In this document: piece by piece, positions 1 through 10,872 of the stretch
How positions within the stretch are numbered: position 1 is the first letter of the stretch
Layout: every line of letters begins with the position of its first letter
From: Daphnia carinata
Lineage: Eukaryota > Arthropoda > Branchiopoda > Diplostraca > Daphniidae
DNA length: 64,000 nt
Direction: 5' to 3'
NCBI RefSeq assembly: GCF_022539665.2
Contig: NC_081336.1
Location: forward strand, 10,392,778-10,456,777
Notes under the pieces: model-generated
Seen by the model: the letters and a program-made list of their open reading frames with translations, nothing else
Told to the model about the DNA's origin: nothing
Database searches by the model: none
Program-made: the position numbers and the translations under genes

Positions 1-950
1 TTAAATTTTAGATGACTTAATCAACGAATATCACAAAGGGTTTGTGGAATACCTTAGATGCAATTGGACCTTTTAGTAGTCGTAATTACCAGCGTGCCCA
101 CTCAAAATTACTTTTACTTCAACTTACCCAGTTCACACCGAACCCTTCGAATGAAGTCAGTACCAGGACATCCAGGTTTCAAAATTACTAAGCGTTAATT
201 AATTGGACTACTGTTTTGCCGGAGCCCGTGACAGCACAACCAATTAAATTTCTTTTGGCAAGAATACCTGCAACGGAAGCTTTCTGAACAGGTGTTGGTT
301 TTATGTAGCCAGAATTCTTAAGTTTTGAAGTAGTAGTAGGTGCAGGCCTGCTTCTTAGAATGATGTTATGTGTTGAGGTACATCTTTTCCTGTAATCTAA
401 AGCAAACCGAATAGATATTTTCAAGTCACAAAATACAGTTTGAAAAATGGCTTACCTGGAGGACTACTTTCACATGTCACAGCTTCCGGAATATATTGTT
501 CACTCGGCTTTCCATCTTCCGTCAATTCACTGAATAGATTCGGGCAGCTTTCCGAGGTGTGGCCAGCTTCATTACGCTGTGGTAAAACAATGAACACTGC
601 AACATAAAATATTTTTGTGAAGATACAGTTGGTGCTTATGTTGTAACACTTGCTGCCACCAATGCCTCCTCCTTGTGGGAAATCCCTTGCTACATGGCCC
701 TCTTCTTCGTTAAAAATGGACACCTAAAACGTTTTTGTTTTCTTTTTTACCTCATGGCAGGTATCACTTCCCCAACCGCCACGGTTTTGTCCTTCGAGAA
801 ACGTCCCCTTCCCCATACTATCAAAAGAACCAAGAAGTTAAATTCGCACATCTTTTTCGATATTTTCATCTTACTTTGTGACGTCAACGGGCCACTGCCA
901 CCGCCCCCACCAGCTTATGGACACTCTCTGCCAAAATATCCTTCTCGGCA
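1..950 (-). pseudogene. vasa-like: Vasa-type DEAD-box helicase fragment, copy A (left arm)
   Basis: Mirror of the fragment at 13,316-14,265. Read on the minus strand it gives a degenerate CCHC zinc-knuckle exon, a Gly-rich exon, a second knuckle exon (EEGHVARDFPQGGG, then GHTSESCPN), and a helicase exon with a Q motif (GYIKPTPVQ) followed by motif I (AVTGSGKT). In animals Vasa (DDX4) is an ATP-dependent RNA helicase of germ granules needed for piRNA biogenesis and germ-cell identity. Here the exons are separated by stops and the domain is cut by the window edge. Degenerate knuckles and stops make this a pseudogene. A related PL10/DDX3 origin is less likely because of the knuckles. Confidence 0.85.
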
Positions 951-1065
951 CTGTTAAACAAAACCATATCAAAGTAATCACACTAGGAATACAAGAAAAC
1001 ACTTACCTTGTGACAAAGGGCAGAAAACTAGATCAGAATGAAACAAATCTTTGCGCGTGCAGACA

Positions 1066-1313
1066 TCAGATGTCATCTAGCGGTTAGAAATAACAAAGTT
1101 TTTCGACTGGCATCTAACGTCTGGCTTAAGAAACGTTTTTAACAGTGCCATCTAGTGTCCGGAAGAAAAAACTTTTTTGGACTATCTAGTGTCCGGAAGA
1201 ACGAACTTTTACAGTGCCATCTAGTGTCCGGTAGAAGAAACACTTGGGACAGTTCCATCTAGCGATTCGAAATACTACGATGCGACTGCCATCTAACCTC
1301 TGGCACAAGAACC
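1066..1313. repeat. Degenerate tandem CATCTAGTGTCCGG motif (left arm)
   Basis: About six imperfect units of 35-50 bp built on 'gccatctagtgtccgg' and variants such as 'catctaacgtctgg' and 'catctagcgattcg'. The same block appears inverted at 12,953-13,200, and single motifs recur at 15,117-15,160. It lies between the Vasa and ELYS-like pieces. It looks like a decayed minisatellite, and no function can be read from it. Confidence 0.7.
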
Positions 1314-1443
1314 ACTTTAAAGTAGTATTCGAAAACTTCCTCCCGTTCTTGTGCCTCGCGTTCATCCACTTTTTCGCAACCCTCTTCGTCTTCCGACCCT
1401 ACATCAGCACCTTCCTCAGCTACAGGACCACGCGGTGAACCAA

Positions 1444-1983
1444 TTAGACCTGGACTTCTTCAATTACTTCTTGAGCTACTCCGTGGTCTTCCTCTTCTTC
1501 CGGTTCCTCTTCCTCCTCAACTTCATCGTAATCTCCTTCCAATTCTTCTTCCTCCTCTCTCCCAACAGATTTATTGTCAACTCCTTCAGCCTCATCGCTA
1601 CTAGAATCCAGGTCATAGATCCACGTCAAATCCATAAAGACGTATTGAACTAGACGATGTTTCGTAACGTCGTCCACGTCCGGCCTTAAATACGCCGATA
1701 GCAAAGCATACAGTGATGGAGGTGGATAAGTTTGAATGTCCCGTTGGTTTGTTGTGCCTTTTTCTTCTGCCAACAGCTCCAAGACGGACGCAGGGACCAG
1801 TTGGTCAATCAAAAGAACTTCAGCTGCTTTGACAGAGGAACTGAGACTCTCAATCTCAGATTCCCTATTCCGGTAGAATTGTTCCAGCTGGCGGCGAGGA
1901 TAGGGCGATAAACTGCAGCTTTCGTTGACGTTCGTTGAGTTTCGAGTGTTCGTTGAGCGTTGACAGTGCAGCTGTCGCTCCAT
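1444..1983 (-). pseudogene. ELYS-like acidic protein fragment (left arm)
   Basis: A 179-codon ORF identical to the one at 12,283-12,822. The middle part (LLIDQLV, then YPPPSLYALLSAYL, KHRLVQYVFMDL) resembles the start of the ELYS/AHCTF1 helical region, which in animals belongs to a nucleoporin that seeds pore assembly on chromatin. The last 60 residues are almost all Glu/Asp with scattered Gly and Val. An acid-rich reading continues in another frame after the stop, so a frameshift is likely. The family call rests on remembered motif similarity and is tentative. Confidence 0.45.
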
Positions 1984-3156
1984 TTCTTGGCACGAGTGAT
2001 CGAAAAGGATGTTGCAAAGATTTTCACGCAGGGAAGTTGACTACTTGCTGCCATGCCCATTTCTCAACAAAGTACGCTCGCAGTCCACCGAAAAAAATCA
2101 TAGGTCAGACTTGTTCATTTAACCCCAAAGTTCTTTCACATTTTCACCACGATGAGGTGAAAATGTTTGCTCTAGCGATCGATCGTTGAATTTTTCTTGG
2201 TTTCTGTTAAACTTTAAATTATTTAACTTAGAGCAAGTGACGTCTCGTACGATCACCAGGTCAATGCAATGAGAAGTTGTAAAAGTAATTCAATTGTTTT
2301 TCTTTGTTTAGGCTATTCCCAAAAACTAATTGAAATCGTGTTTCATAAGCCACATTTTTTTAACTGGTAGCCCTACGTGGTAGGACCATCGAAGCTCTTC
2401 ACTAAGTATTAAAACACTAGAATTCGTTGAAGCATTTTTTTTAACAGCTTTATTTTTTAAATCCAAATTATTTCCGAAAGTACAGGCAATCTGTAGTAAC
2501 CAACATTGAATTTCTGAAAGAAATCGAAAGAAAAGAGAAGATGGAGAGGTATAACTAGGAAAATGTAAGTATGCTTAGAAAACCTGTGGATTTTCTTCAA
2601 ATCACGTCCCATCTAAACGAAGGTGCAAACTTCACATCACATTCAAAATGGCAGCTATTGAAATTTAAAAGACTTGTTTACAGTGTCTGCAACGATGGTC
2701 CCCTATTTTCAATAACTACAAATAGACGGCATCTAAGAATCAAGAATGAAACGTAAGTGAAGGAATGAAAAATGGATCATTTCTGAATAAGAAAACCTGT
2801 CCACTTACACAGTACTAAAGTACTTACACAGCAGACAGGTATTCAAAGTATCAAAAATGATCATTGTCATCAATTCTTCCTTCAGTCTGATAGAACCTTC
2901 TGAAACCAAATACATTGGCTGAAACTTGGTGGCATCATGATAACCGAATGAAATTGGGGGTGGGAGAGAGGTGACAATGGCCATAACGATTAAAAAAATT
3001 TTCCGCTTTAACAGCATAGTAATTTCATAACCAATTATGCCATTGTCGTCTCTCTTCACCTATTAACGTTCAGTGTATCAAAATGCCGATGTTCCGTAGC
3101 CAATGCACATCAGTCGCCAAAGTTACAATCAAAAAGAAATGAAAAATCGATACCAT
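1984..3156. other. Non-coding inner part of left arm
   Basis: About 1.2 kb without a recognisable gene. Two short ORFs (2,571-2,756 plus and 2,805-3,059 minus) are mirrored in the other arm but resemble nothing I know. The counterpart of this stretch follows both RPL genes at their 3' side (10,880-12,020 and 31,440-32,025), so it is probably RPL downstream sequence. Confidence 0.6.
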
Positions 3157-3176
3157 TTCGATTTCGAGACACTGAC

Positions 3177-3902
3177 TTGAAATTTTACAAAGATGAACCG
3201 AAGCGGACAAATAGAAATCTGACTGCGGCGAAATTGTCATTAAACGAGGCAGCAGAGACGCGTAACAAACTAGAAAGGCAGATAGAAGTGAATCAGAAGC
3301 AACTTCGGTTAGCTAAGAAGAACGACATGAAGAAAATGAAAGCACTAAAAAAGTTGTTACGTCAAACGAAAAAAGAATTGATCAGCACAAAAAAAGAATT
3401 GATCAGCACGAAAAAAATTCTGCGAATGCAGACGGCACAATACGGTAGGGAGCAAGAGCAAGAAAACAGCGCACCGGTAAATGAAACTGATTCTGCTCAA
3501 AATATTTTAGTAGACGATTCTGGCATAGCGGATGAATCTACTACCAGTGTAATTGAGCTAGTCCCGAGATCTGTTTGCCAAGCAGAGAACAGCGCACCGG
3601 TAAATGAAACTGATTCTGCTCAAAATATTTTAGTAGACGATTCTGGCATAGTGGATGAATCTACTACCAGCGTAATGGAGCAAGTCCCGAGATCAAAAGC
3701 ATCCCCGTTTCTTGGGCGCCGGAAGGAGCTGTTAAGAATGCTCGAGCCCCCTCCCACAGACACCGATACAGTAAGCGGCGCAGCGATCAACACGACACCT
3801 GCAAAGGACGTCAAACAGTCGAAGCCATCGTTCTTCGAGCGAATGAAAAAGAAATTAGTTAAACCGGGATTTTTGACAGAAGACAAACCCATCAAGACCA
3901 AG
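3177..3902 (+). pseudogene. RPL gene copy 1, 5' piece (coiled coil and linker)
   Basis: First of three pieces of a gene whose other parts lie at 8,700-8,850 and 10,025-10,872. The open frame starts without a clear ATG (first in-frame ATG near 3,326), so a 5' exon or promoter part may be missing. It encodes a Lys/Glu-rich coiled coil with a heptad-like KKELISTKKELISTKK stretch. Two direct repeats with a 41-codon period follow (ENSAPVNETDSAQN..., starting near 3,465 and 3,588), then a basic SFFERMKKKLVKPGFL motif shared with RPL copy 2. FB-1 inserted right after the codons for IKTK, so the ORF reads into the transposon's Arg/Lys-rich repeat and stops at 4,013. Confidence 0.75.
3895..3902 (+). 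repeat. FB-1 target-site duplication, left
   Basis: 'AGACCAAG' directly precedes the element and recurs at 8,692-8,699 directly after it. The intact homologue (RPL copy 2 near 30,443) has a single 'agatcaag' at this place, so one copy is ancestral and the 8 bp were duplicated on insertion. Confidence 0.9.
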
Positions 3903-4057
3903 GATTGGCGGAGAAAAAGGCCCAGACGAAAAAGGCCCAGACGAAAAAGGCCCGCGAAAAAGGCCCATACGAAAAAGGCCCACACGAAAAAGGCCCACTT
4001 TTTTCCAAATTGAAAAGTGGGCCTTTTTCTCCATTGGTCTGGGCCTTTTTCTCCGTT
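3903..4057. repeat. FB-1 left terminal GGCC tandem repeat and hairpin
   Basis: Five ~14-15-bp units of 'gacgaaaaaggccca' type end in a near-perfect hairpin at 3,986-4,029, whose stem contains 'gaaaaaggcccac'. Inverse units (ggcctttttctcc) follow. The array at 8,537-8,691 is the counterpart at the other end. Such repeats are probable transposase-binding sites in fold-back elements. Confidence 0.85.
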
Positions 4058-5339
4058 AAATTTCCAAATTCCTACAATCTTTAACATGTTTCCAAAAAAT
4101 ATTTCCCACCTCCTATTCCGTGGAAGTTGGAATGTACAAAGGTTGCTGAAACCGTGACTTTCAATAAGGTTTGCCGATGAAATAATGTTAGCGTTTGTAC
4201 GCTAGGTAATTTATATTTTTTTATTCGGTAGCAATCTGATTTTGAATTATGTTAGTATATATCTATTGCTAATATCACGTTAAATAAAGTTCATTTTTCA
4301 CAATTTTTGTTTATTGAACTACTATAGCTGCTTTAAATATAATATAAGAAATACATGTTTTTCGCACTTATCGTGTGAAATTTATATAGTAGTTTTGAAA
4401 GTAAAAAAAAAGAATATTATAATTCAATATTCATTCTCATACCATTTATTTCCTTATCACATTTTCAATTCTTCACACAATTACAAAGAGCCAAATTAAT
4501 GTATTAAAATCATAACCTACTGCTATAACTATGCCAGCTAGGCGGTGACTGCTGACTGGGATTGGAGCGCTTTTCACCCAAGCAATAAATATTTCGAGCA
4601 AAACAGGAATATTTGATTTGCCTAGGAACGTCTATGAGTAAAACTGAAATAGTTAATGCATTGCTTTTGTTACAGAGCAACCTTTTGTTAAAGAATAACG
4701 TCACCTTTAGTACGAGAGAACCATCTACGTCTCTGGTAAGAACGCGCGCTTTTCCAGCAATTATAAATGATTTTTTACGTTCTTCGTGTCTTGTTTTCCC
4801 TTATGCACATTTTCTAGCATCTATTGGTTACCTTATTACACACACATACTACAGTGAAATATAAGGAAGCTTTGCACTTGACGTTAACAAAGCTACTAAC
4901 AATTATAAATCCATTGTAATTATTTTATACCATGAAGAACTTTTTTTATGGGAGTCTGTTATTAGTGAAGACACTAAACCTTTTAAAATGAATCTTAGAT
5001 TTTGTTTCTTTAAATTTTCCACGGTCATGGAAAGCATGCTAGTGTATTGTTATAAAAAACTATCACGACATGGCTTGCACATGAAAGAACACGAGTTTAG
5101 CTTGTCCATGAGACAGTATCATTATTTCATACGATAAATTTGACTGTTTTTCTTTGGTTTATTCACTTAATGTTCTTTCTTTTCAGTTTAATTCTTAATG
5201 TTGGTTTGTCTTTTTTTCTGTAGTTATTGTTTTCTCTTTTCCTTTTCTTCGTTTCGTTCAGCGCAATTTATGTTACTTTCTGATTTGATCTCGTTCATTA
5301 ATTGATTTGGCAAGCAATTCCACATAGTCTTTTACCTAT

Positions 5340-7470
5340 TGCAATACAGAAAGGTTAAAAGTTTTGAAGATCTTACAAATATTTTTGTCAAATTGAAAGT
5401 TTACCTGAAAACCTTCAGCTCTTTGCAGAGCACCTTTTCACGCCTGTTTCTCTTCAATACTTCTCGCATTCAACTTCAGTTTGGCCATCCAAGATTTTCA
5501 CTTTGGCTTTGAGTTTTTTTTTTATCGTTGCCACTTTTGAATCTAAAGTGGTCTTGTTCAGAATGGGTGAGGGATAAGATAATTCTCCTAAATCAAATTT
5601 GTTGAATACTAGGCAGCCTTCACTGTTGAAAATTTGTGTTAGCAGTGTACTTGTTGGTCTTGGTTCAGGAATACCTGTTTTGACAAACTCTGTGGGATCA
5701 GAGGTTGATGACACTGATGCTGCCTCGGTGGCTTCTGCAAGTTTAGCAATTCAGAACCACTTCTTGTTATTTTTCTACATTCTGTTACATTCCAATTGAA
5801 AGTGTATCTACAGTTGACGATCTCAATAGCAATAAGGTTGGTGTTGAACAGGAAGAATGTCTAGCAGCTAACACCTCACACTTAACAGGTATGTGTTAAT
5901 CTTTACGTTTAAGGAAGACGGGCCAGCTTATTCCATCTATTTTCAGGGAAAAGGCTGGATTTGTCTGATAGAACAATGAAAACCAAACTTAAAAGGAGTT
6001 AGAAAAATTGAAGAAGAAGAAATTAAAAAAGAAAAATAACAAGAAGTGGTCCTGAATTGCCCAACTTGCACAAGCCACCGAGGCAGCATCAGTGTCATCA
6101 ACCTCTGATCCCACAGAGTTTGTCAAAACAGGTATTCCTGAACCAAGACCAACAAGTACACCGCTAACACCAATTTTCAACAGCGAAGGCTGCCTAGTAT
6201 TCAGCAAATTTGATTTAGGAGAACTATCTAATCCCTCACCCATTCTGAACAAGAACACTTTAGATTGAAAATTAGCAACGATAAAATAAAACTCAAAGCC
6301 AAAATGAAAATCTTGGATGGCCAAGCTGAAGTTGGAATGTGAGAAGTATTGAAGAGAAACAGGCATGAAAAGGTGCTTTGCAAAGAGCTGAAGGTTTTCA
6401 GGTAACCTTTCAATTTGACATACATATTTGTAAGATCTTAAATAATTTTAACCTTTCTGTATTGCAATAGGTAAAAAACAATGTGGAATGGCTTGCTAAA
6501 TCTATTATGAAACAAGATGAAATCAAATCAGATAGTAAAAAGAAGTTGGCTGAACGCATCGAAGAATAGGAAAAGAGAAAGGAATAACAACAGAAAACGA
6601 GAAAAGCCAACATTAAGAAAAAGAAAACTGAGAAGAAAGAACATAAACTGAATGAACGCCTCACACTTAACAGGTATGTGTTAACATTTACATTTAAGGA
6701 AGACCGGCCAGTTTATTCCATTGATTTTCAGAGGAAAAGCTGGAATTGTCTGATAAGACAACGAAAATCAATTTAAACGGAAGTTAGAGGGAATGAAGAA
6801 GAAATTAAAAAGAAAAAGTAAGAAGAAGAGGTCCTGAATTGCCAAACATGCTCGAGCCACCAAGGCAGTATCTGTGTCATCAACCTCTGGTCTTTCAGAG
6901 TTTGTTAAAACAGAAATTCCTCAACCAAGACTAGCAAGTACACTGGCAACACCAATTTTTAACAGTGAAGGCTGCCTAGTTTCCAGCAAATTTGATTTTG
7001 GAGAACTATCTAATTCCTCACCCATTCTGAAAAAGACCACTTTATATCCAGAAGTGGCAACGATTAAAATGAAAGAAAATAAAACTTAAACCAAAAATGA
7101 ATATCTTGGTAGGCCAAGCTGAAGCTGAGAATGCAAGAAGCATTGAAGAGAAACAGGCATGAAAAGGTGCTCTGCAAATAGCTGAAGGTTTTCAGGTAAA
7201 CTTTCAATTTGACAAAAATATTTGTAAGATCTTCAAAACTTTTAACCTTTCTGTATTGCAATAGGTAAAAGACTATGTGGAATTGCTTGCCAAATCAATT
7301 AATGAACGAGGTCAAATCAGAAAGTAACATAAATTGCGCTGAACGAATCGAAGAAAAGGAAAAGAGAAAGGAATAACAACAGAAAAAGAGAAAAGCCAAC
7401 ATTAAGAAAAATAAAACTGAAAAGAAAGAACATAAACTGAATAAACTAAAGAAAAAAGGCAAATTTACCA
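5340..7470. other. Decayed spliced-ORF units inside FB-1
   Basis: Three copies of a ~0.79-kb unit, one on the minus strand (about 5,340-5,890) and two on the plus strand (about 5,890-6,660 and 6,661-7,470). Each shows a short coding stretch (..SSTSxPxEFVKTxIPEPR.., then FDxGELSNxSPIL, then a Lys-rich part). A spliceable-looking intron of about 70 bp ('gtaaactttc' to 'ttgcaatag') follows, and then a Lys/Glu-rich coiled-coil exon (VKDYVELLAKSINER...). Stops interrupt all copies. I do not recognise the family. It may be a remnant of the element's own gene. Confidence 0.5.
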
Positions 7471-8536
7471 TATGAAAGACTGATACTGACTCATGGATGA
7501 GCTAAACTCTTGTTCTTTCATGTGCAGCCATGTCGTGATAGTTTTATAGAAAAATACACTGGCATGCCTTCCATGATCGTGGAAAATTTGAAGAAAAAAT
7601 ATCTTAGATTCATTTAAAAAGGTTTAGTGTCTTCACTAATAACGGACTCTCATTTTAAAAAAAAGTCCGTCATGGTAGAAAATTGATTTGTCATTATTAG
7701 TAGCTTTGTTAACGTAAAGTGTAAAGCTTCCTTATATCTCAATGTATTATGTGATGTGTAATTAGGTAATCAATAGCTGCTTGAAAATGTGCAAAAGGTG
7801 AAAACAGGACACGAAGAACGGACAGAATGATTTATAGCAGTAGGTTATGATTTTAATATATTTATTGGGCTCTTTGTAATTGTTAAAAGAATTGAAAATG
7901 TATAAGGAATAAATGGTATTAGAATCAATATTGAATTACATAATCTTTGTTTTGGTCCTTGCCTCAGACGATAATTTAAGTTTGTAATATTATTCCTATA
8001 AACATTATTTATCAAATGTTAATGATAATAAACTAGTCTTCGTGGTAACATATATTTTTGTTCCCAGCAACCACAAAAGCCCCGCGGAACTCATTCAGTT
8101 TCCGTATTCCCAACGAATCAGTGGTCTTTACCTATGGCATAAGTATCGACAAAAAGAAGCTATATGGGAGATGGACTGGGGGTTGGGGGAATAATGAAAG
8201 AGGGTGGACAGAACAAGGCTAAGTGCGAAAAACATTTATTTTTTGTATTATATTTAAAAAAGCGATGGTAGTTCAATAAACAAAAATTGTGAAAAATGAA
8301 CTTTATTAAACGGGATATTAGCAATATATAAATACTAATATAATCCGACATTAGATTGCAACCGAATAAATAATCAAAGATTAACTAGCGTACAAACGCT
8401 AACATTGTTTGATCTCTGCAAACCTTAAAGAAGATCACGGTTTCAGCAACTTTTGTACATTCCAAATTCCACGGAATAGAAGGTGGTAAATACAATTTTC
8501 GAAACAAACATAAAGTTTGTAAGAAAATGGAAATTG

Positions 8537-8691
8537 AGCGGAGAAAAAGGCCCAGTCCAATGGAGAAATAGGCCCACTTTTGAATTAGGAAAAAAGTGGG
8601 CCTTTTTCGTATGGGCCTTTTTCGTCTGGGCCTTTTTCCCGGGCCTTTTTCGTCTGGGCCTTTTTCGTCTGGGCCTTTTTCTCCGACCTCC
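8537..8691. repeat. FB-1 right terminal GGCC tandem repeat and hairpin
   Basis: Inverted counterpart of 3,903-4,057. It has the hairpin 'ggcccac...gtgggcc' near 8,570-8,605, then five 'cgtctgggcctttttc'-type units ending at 'ctccgacctcc'. The last nine bases differ from the other end (gacctcc against gattgg), so the extreme termini are not perfect inverted repeats. FB-2 shows the same two different ends in swapped positions. Confidence 0.85.
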
Positions 8692-8699
8692 AGACCAAG

Positions 8700-8850
8700 T
8701 CCGTGCAGGTAACAATGAACGGGCATCAAGTGGATATGGTGATTGACAAAGGCTGTGAACATTCCATCATCAGTTTAGACCAATGGCAAAAATTAGACGA
8801 GCCAGACTTAACGCCTTTTACGAAGATCACTTTGGTCATGGCGAAGCGTA
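8700..8850 (+). pseudogene. RPL gene copy 1, middle piece (retropepsin-like start)
   Basis: The reading frame resumes right after the FB-1 target duplication (SVQVTMNGHQVDMVIDKGC..., then SIISLDQWQKL). It matches RPL copy 2 residues from about 107 onward. The pattern hydrophobic-hydrophobic-D-x-G-C-x-x-S-I-I-S is that of a retroviral-type aspartic protease, with Lys in place of the Thr/Ser after the Asp. The piece ends at 8,850, where a second insertion begins. The frame then runs directly into a stop (TGA). Confidence 0.8.
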
Positions 8851-10024
8851 TTTGAGATATGCCCCTTGGCCGGGCGATTCTCAATGCCGGAGTCTGCCGG
8901 CTCAGCGTAAAGTAGTGGTATTGGGTCCTCTGAAACCCAATGCAATAGCCGCGATACGTCTAGGCAGCCGGTTGGGCCACCGTGCTACTATGACTTGGCG
9001 GAATGGACCGCAACGACGCCCGACAATTGCTCTGGAGGCCAACGACCTCAAAACCGATGCCGAGACGGGGCGCGGCCAATATGACGGACACGAATAACAA
9101 AACGCTAGATTACTTGCGATCCTTGGCGTCGAGTGCCCCCGGGTCGAATGGATCTTCAAGTGAAGCGACGGCAAAAACAGGATCCAATCCGGATGAAAAT
9201 TGCTTCAAAAGCAGCTTCGTTGTAGCCGTCGAGAAAAGGAGCCGGGCAGAACGAAGAGGGCTGACGGGCGGAAGTAGCTTATCACGGCCGGGCAGAAGTT
9301 GACGGCCAGTTGCGACGGGCAGCAACACAAGTGATAACAAGCGAAACTTGATAGTAATTACCAGCAGGAATGAAGAGCCGACTCCGGGGGCTTCGGTGAA
9401 ACTCGTGTGTATTATATTCGGCCAAAACCGGCCTTTATATACTCAATTTACAAAACACCGTTGACTGATATATATAATAGCACGAACATAAATATCAACG
9501 CTGGAGTAGATGTCACCGTTGTCCCGTCACCCGTTTCAGCCTCAGGAACTGCCGCTGACCTCCAACCTCCAACTCTCCTTGGCCGACCCTCTGTCGGTTA
9601 CTCCTCCGGCACTGACCTCTTCCCTCTGGGCTAAAACTGGCTCCAGTCACGATGGGTTTTAAATATTCATTTCCTCTGGGCTAAAACTGGCTCCAGATCG
9701 GGCGTCTTTAATATTCATTTCTGCCTTTTCGACAGAGACCGCCCTACATAGCTGTAAACTACGTACGGTTATTTCAATATTATAGTCAAGCGTCTCCACC
9801 TTCTATCGTCGGAACTTATAGCATCAAGTCCCGCTTACATTCCATCTATTACCGTCTACCGGTATTTCTCGTACCGTCACCGGGAACTTCTTGGTTAGTT
9901 CCCGCCTCATGATGGACTTACCCCGGCAACCGACTCTCTGGTTCCGAGTGCCCCGCATCTCCGCTTCTACCCGTCTATCTCTTCACCGTCCCCTTGGACA
10001 GTGTTGGACGTCGGATTTTCCGAC
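8851..10024. mobile_element. Unclassified 1.17-kb insertion in RPL copy 1
   Basis: The insert is flanked by 'AGCGTA' at 8,845-8,850 and 10,025-10,030. RPL copy 2 has a single AGCGTA at the homologous place (about 30,594). The insert has no clear TG...CA or inverted ends and no transposase or polymerase motifs. Its first 450 bp are GC-rich and unlike the AT-rich surroundings. A 24-bp block 'cctctgggctaaaactggct...' occurs at 9,623-9,646 and 9,673-9,696. ORFs at 8,783-9,097, 9,003-9,302 and 9,407-9,634 look random. It could be a non-autonomous LTR derivative (LARD/TRIM-like) or an unknown DNA element. Confidence 0.6.
9623..9696 (+). repeat. 50-bp-period direct repeat in the insertion
   Basis: Two identical blocks beginning 'cctctgggctaaaactggct' start at 9,623 and 9,673, each followed by a similar 'tttaaatattcattt' / 'tttaatattcattt' stretch. 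The spacing and conservation suggest a terminal or regulatory repeat of the inserted element. Confidence 0.7.
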
Positions 10025-10872
10025 AGCGTACAGGGAAGTTCAAAGAGCACGTAAAATGGGATGACCTCGTTGGATTTTTCTACCCCTTTGTTGAATTAGA
10101 CGGCGAATCATTTGAAACCCCAATTTACGTGTGTGCAGGATATAAGGCTATGCCCAACTTCCTGGGTCGTAGACACTTCCACAAGCTCCGTTTACATGAA
10201 GAAAATGCGCATTTGATCAAAATAACACGCACAACGGGAAATGAAACGCCTCCCCAAGCGCAGTCAACAAAATCAGATGCCGGACCTAAAACAGTGCTAG
10301 ACTTGACCGGTTCTATGATCAATTACTTGGGGTTACGCATCGAGATGGCAAAGCAAAAGAATAATGAAAATCGCGAAGAGTATGAGCAGCACATGTCAGA
10401 GACCATAATGGACATAATGGTAGCGTTCGAGATAAAAAGGGCCGAGTCCGAGAACGAATTTGAACCGCTAGTCATTGAGCTCGAAGAATCCAACTGTATC
10501 GACAACCTCAGGAAGACTTTTTCTAAGCTTAAAAATATTTATGAAAATGACAGAAGGAGGTCCTGCGAAGTTATACGTGATGCAGAAGACGAGCTTAAAA
10601 ATAAAAAAAACAAACTTGCTTCTGCGTCATCGGAAGTAGAGCGCGCGGAACTAACCGAACTTGTCCAGCGAAGAGAAAAAGCCCTGCAAGTGATTGTCGA
10701 AAACGAAAATATCGATTTTGAGAAGAAGATGGCAGAAGTGGCTTTCGCCAAAGAAATGTTTCCGGAGCCAAAGGCAGAAAAAAAGGGGAAGAAATTCTTC
10801 AAAAGACTCAAAACGATGTTTGGACATCGTTCTTCTAACAACGAAATGAAAGCAGAGGAGAAGAAGGTCTAA
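10025..10872 (+). pseudogene. RPL gene copy 1, 3' piece (end of retropepsin-like fold and C-terminal coiled coil)
   Basis: The reading frame resumes after the 1.17-kb insert (RTGKFKEHVKWDDLVGFFY...) and stays open for about 280 codons to the TAA at 10,870-10,872. It completes the retropepsin-like fold (IPIYVCAGYKAMPNFLG pattern, corresponding to the second half of pepsin-type lobes). A helical region follows (NYLGLRIEMAKQK..., IMDIMVAFEIKRAE), then a charged coiled coil, and a basic amphipathic end (KKGKKFFKRLKTMFGHRSSN). The terminal ~60 residues are identical to RPL copy 2, while the middle is diverged at the protein level. Confidence 0.8.

Larger units (their letters stand above)
1..3156. 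repeat. Left arm of palindrome 1
   Basis: This segment is the reverse complement of 11,110-14,265. Matching ORFs obey x + y = 14,266 at the outer edge (188/14,078) and the inner edge (2,805/11,461), so there is no net indel over 3.1 kb and only scattered substitutions (for example near 905-935). The match ends inside 'gaaaaatcgatacca' at about 3,156. The arm is cut by the window start and probably continues outside it. From the outside inwards it holds Vasa pieces, a degenerate CATCTAG repeat, an ELYS-like ORF and about 1.1 kb of non-coding DNA. Confidence 0.95.
3903..8691. mobile_element. FB-1, fold-back DNA transposon with very long inverted arms
   Basis: A 4,789-bp element bounded by an 8-bp target duplication. 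The ends are 'gattggcggagaaaaagg' on the left and the complement of 'ggaggtcggagaaaaagg' on the right. The inverted match runs inward almost to the middle (axis near 5,785). The left arm carries one internal ~0.79-kb unit and the right arm two in tandem (about 5,900-6,660 and 6,661-7,450). Subterminal ~15-bp tandem repeats resemble Drosophila FB and Galileo elements. No transposase ORF is visible, so it is non-autonomous. An 8-bp duplication fits hAT- or P-type transposases, but the termini do not identify the superfamily. It splits the RPL gene. Confidence 0.88.

Noticed and set aside
3903-4087. RRKRPRRKRP-type C-terminus and the minus-strand 155-codon ORF with FFVWAFF repeats
   Set aside because: Both are readings of the fold-back terminal tandem repeat and not parts of a gene. 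The same words appear at 8,385-8,762, 44,004-44,243 and 49,386-49,739.
3903-8691. FB-1 as an LTR retrotransposon
   Set aside because: The ends are inverted, not direct, with no TG...CA, primer site or pol. The 8-bp duplication fits a DNA transposon.
8851-10024. Solo LTR
   Set aside because: A 6-bp duplication is present but no TG...CA termini, TATA or polyadenylation layout could be seen. It is left as unclassified.
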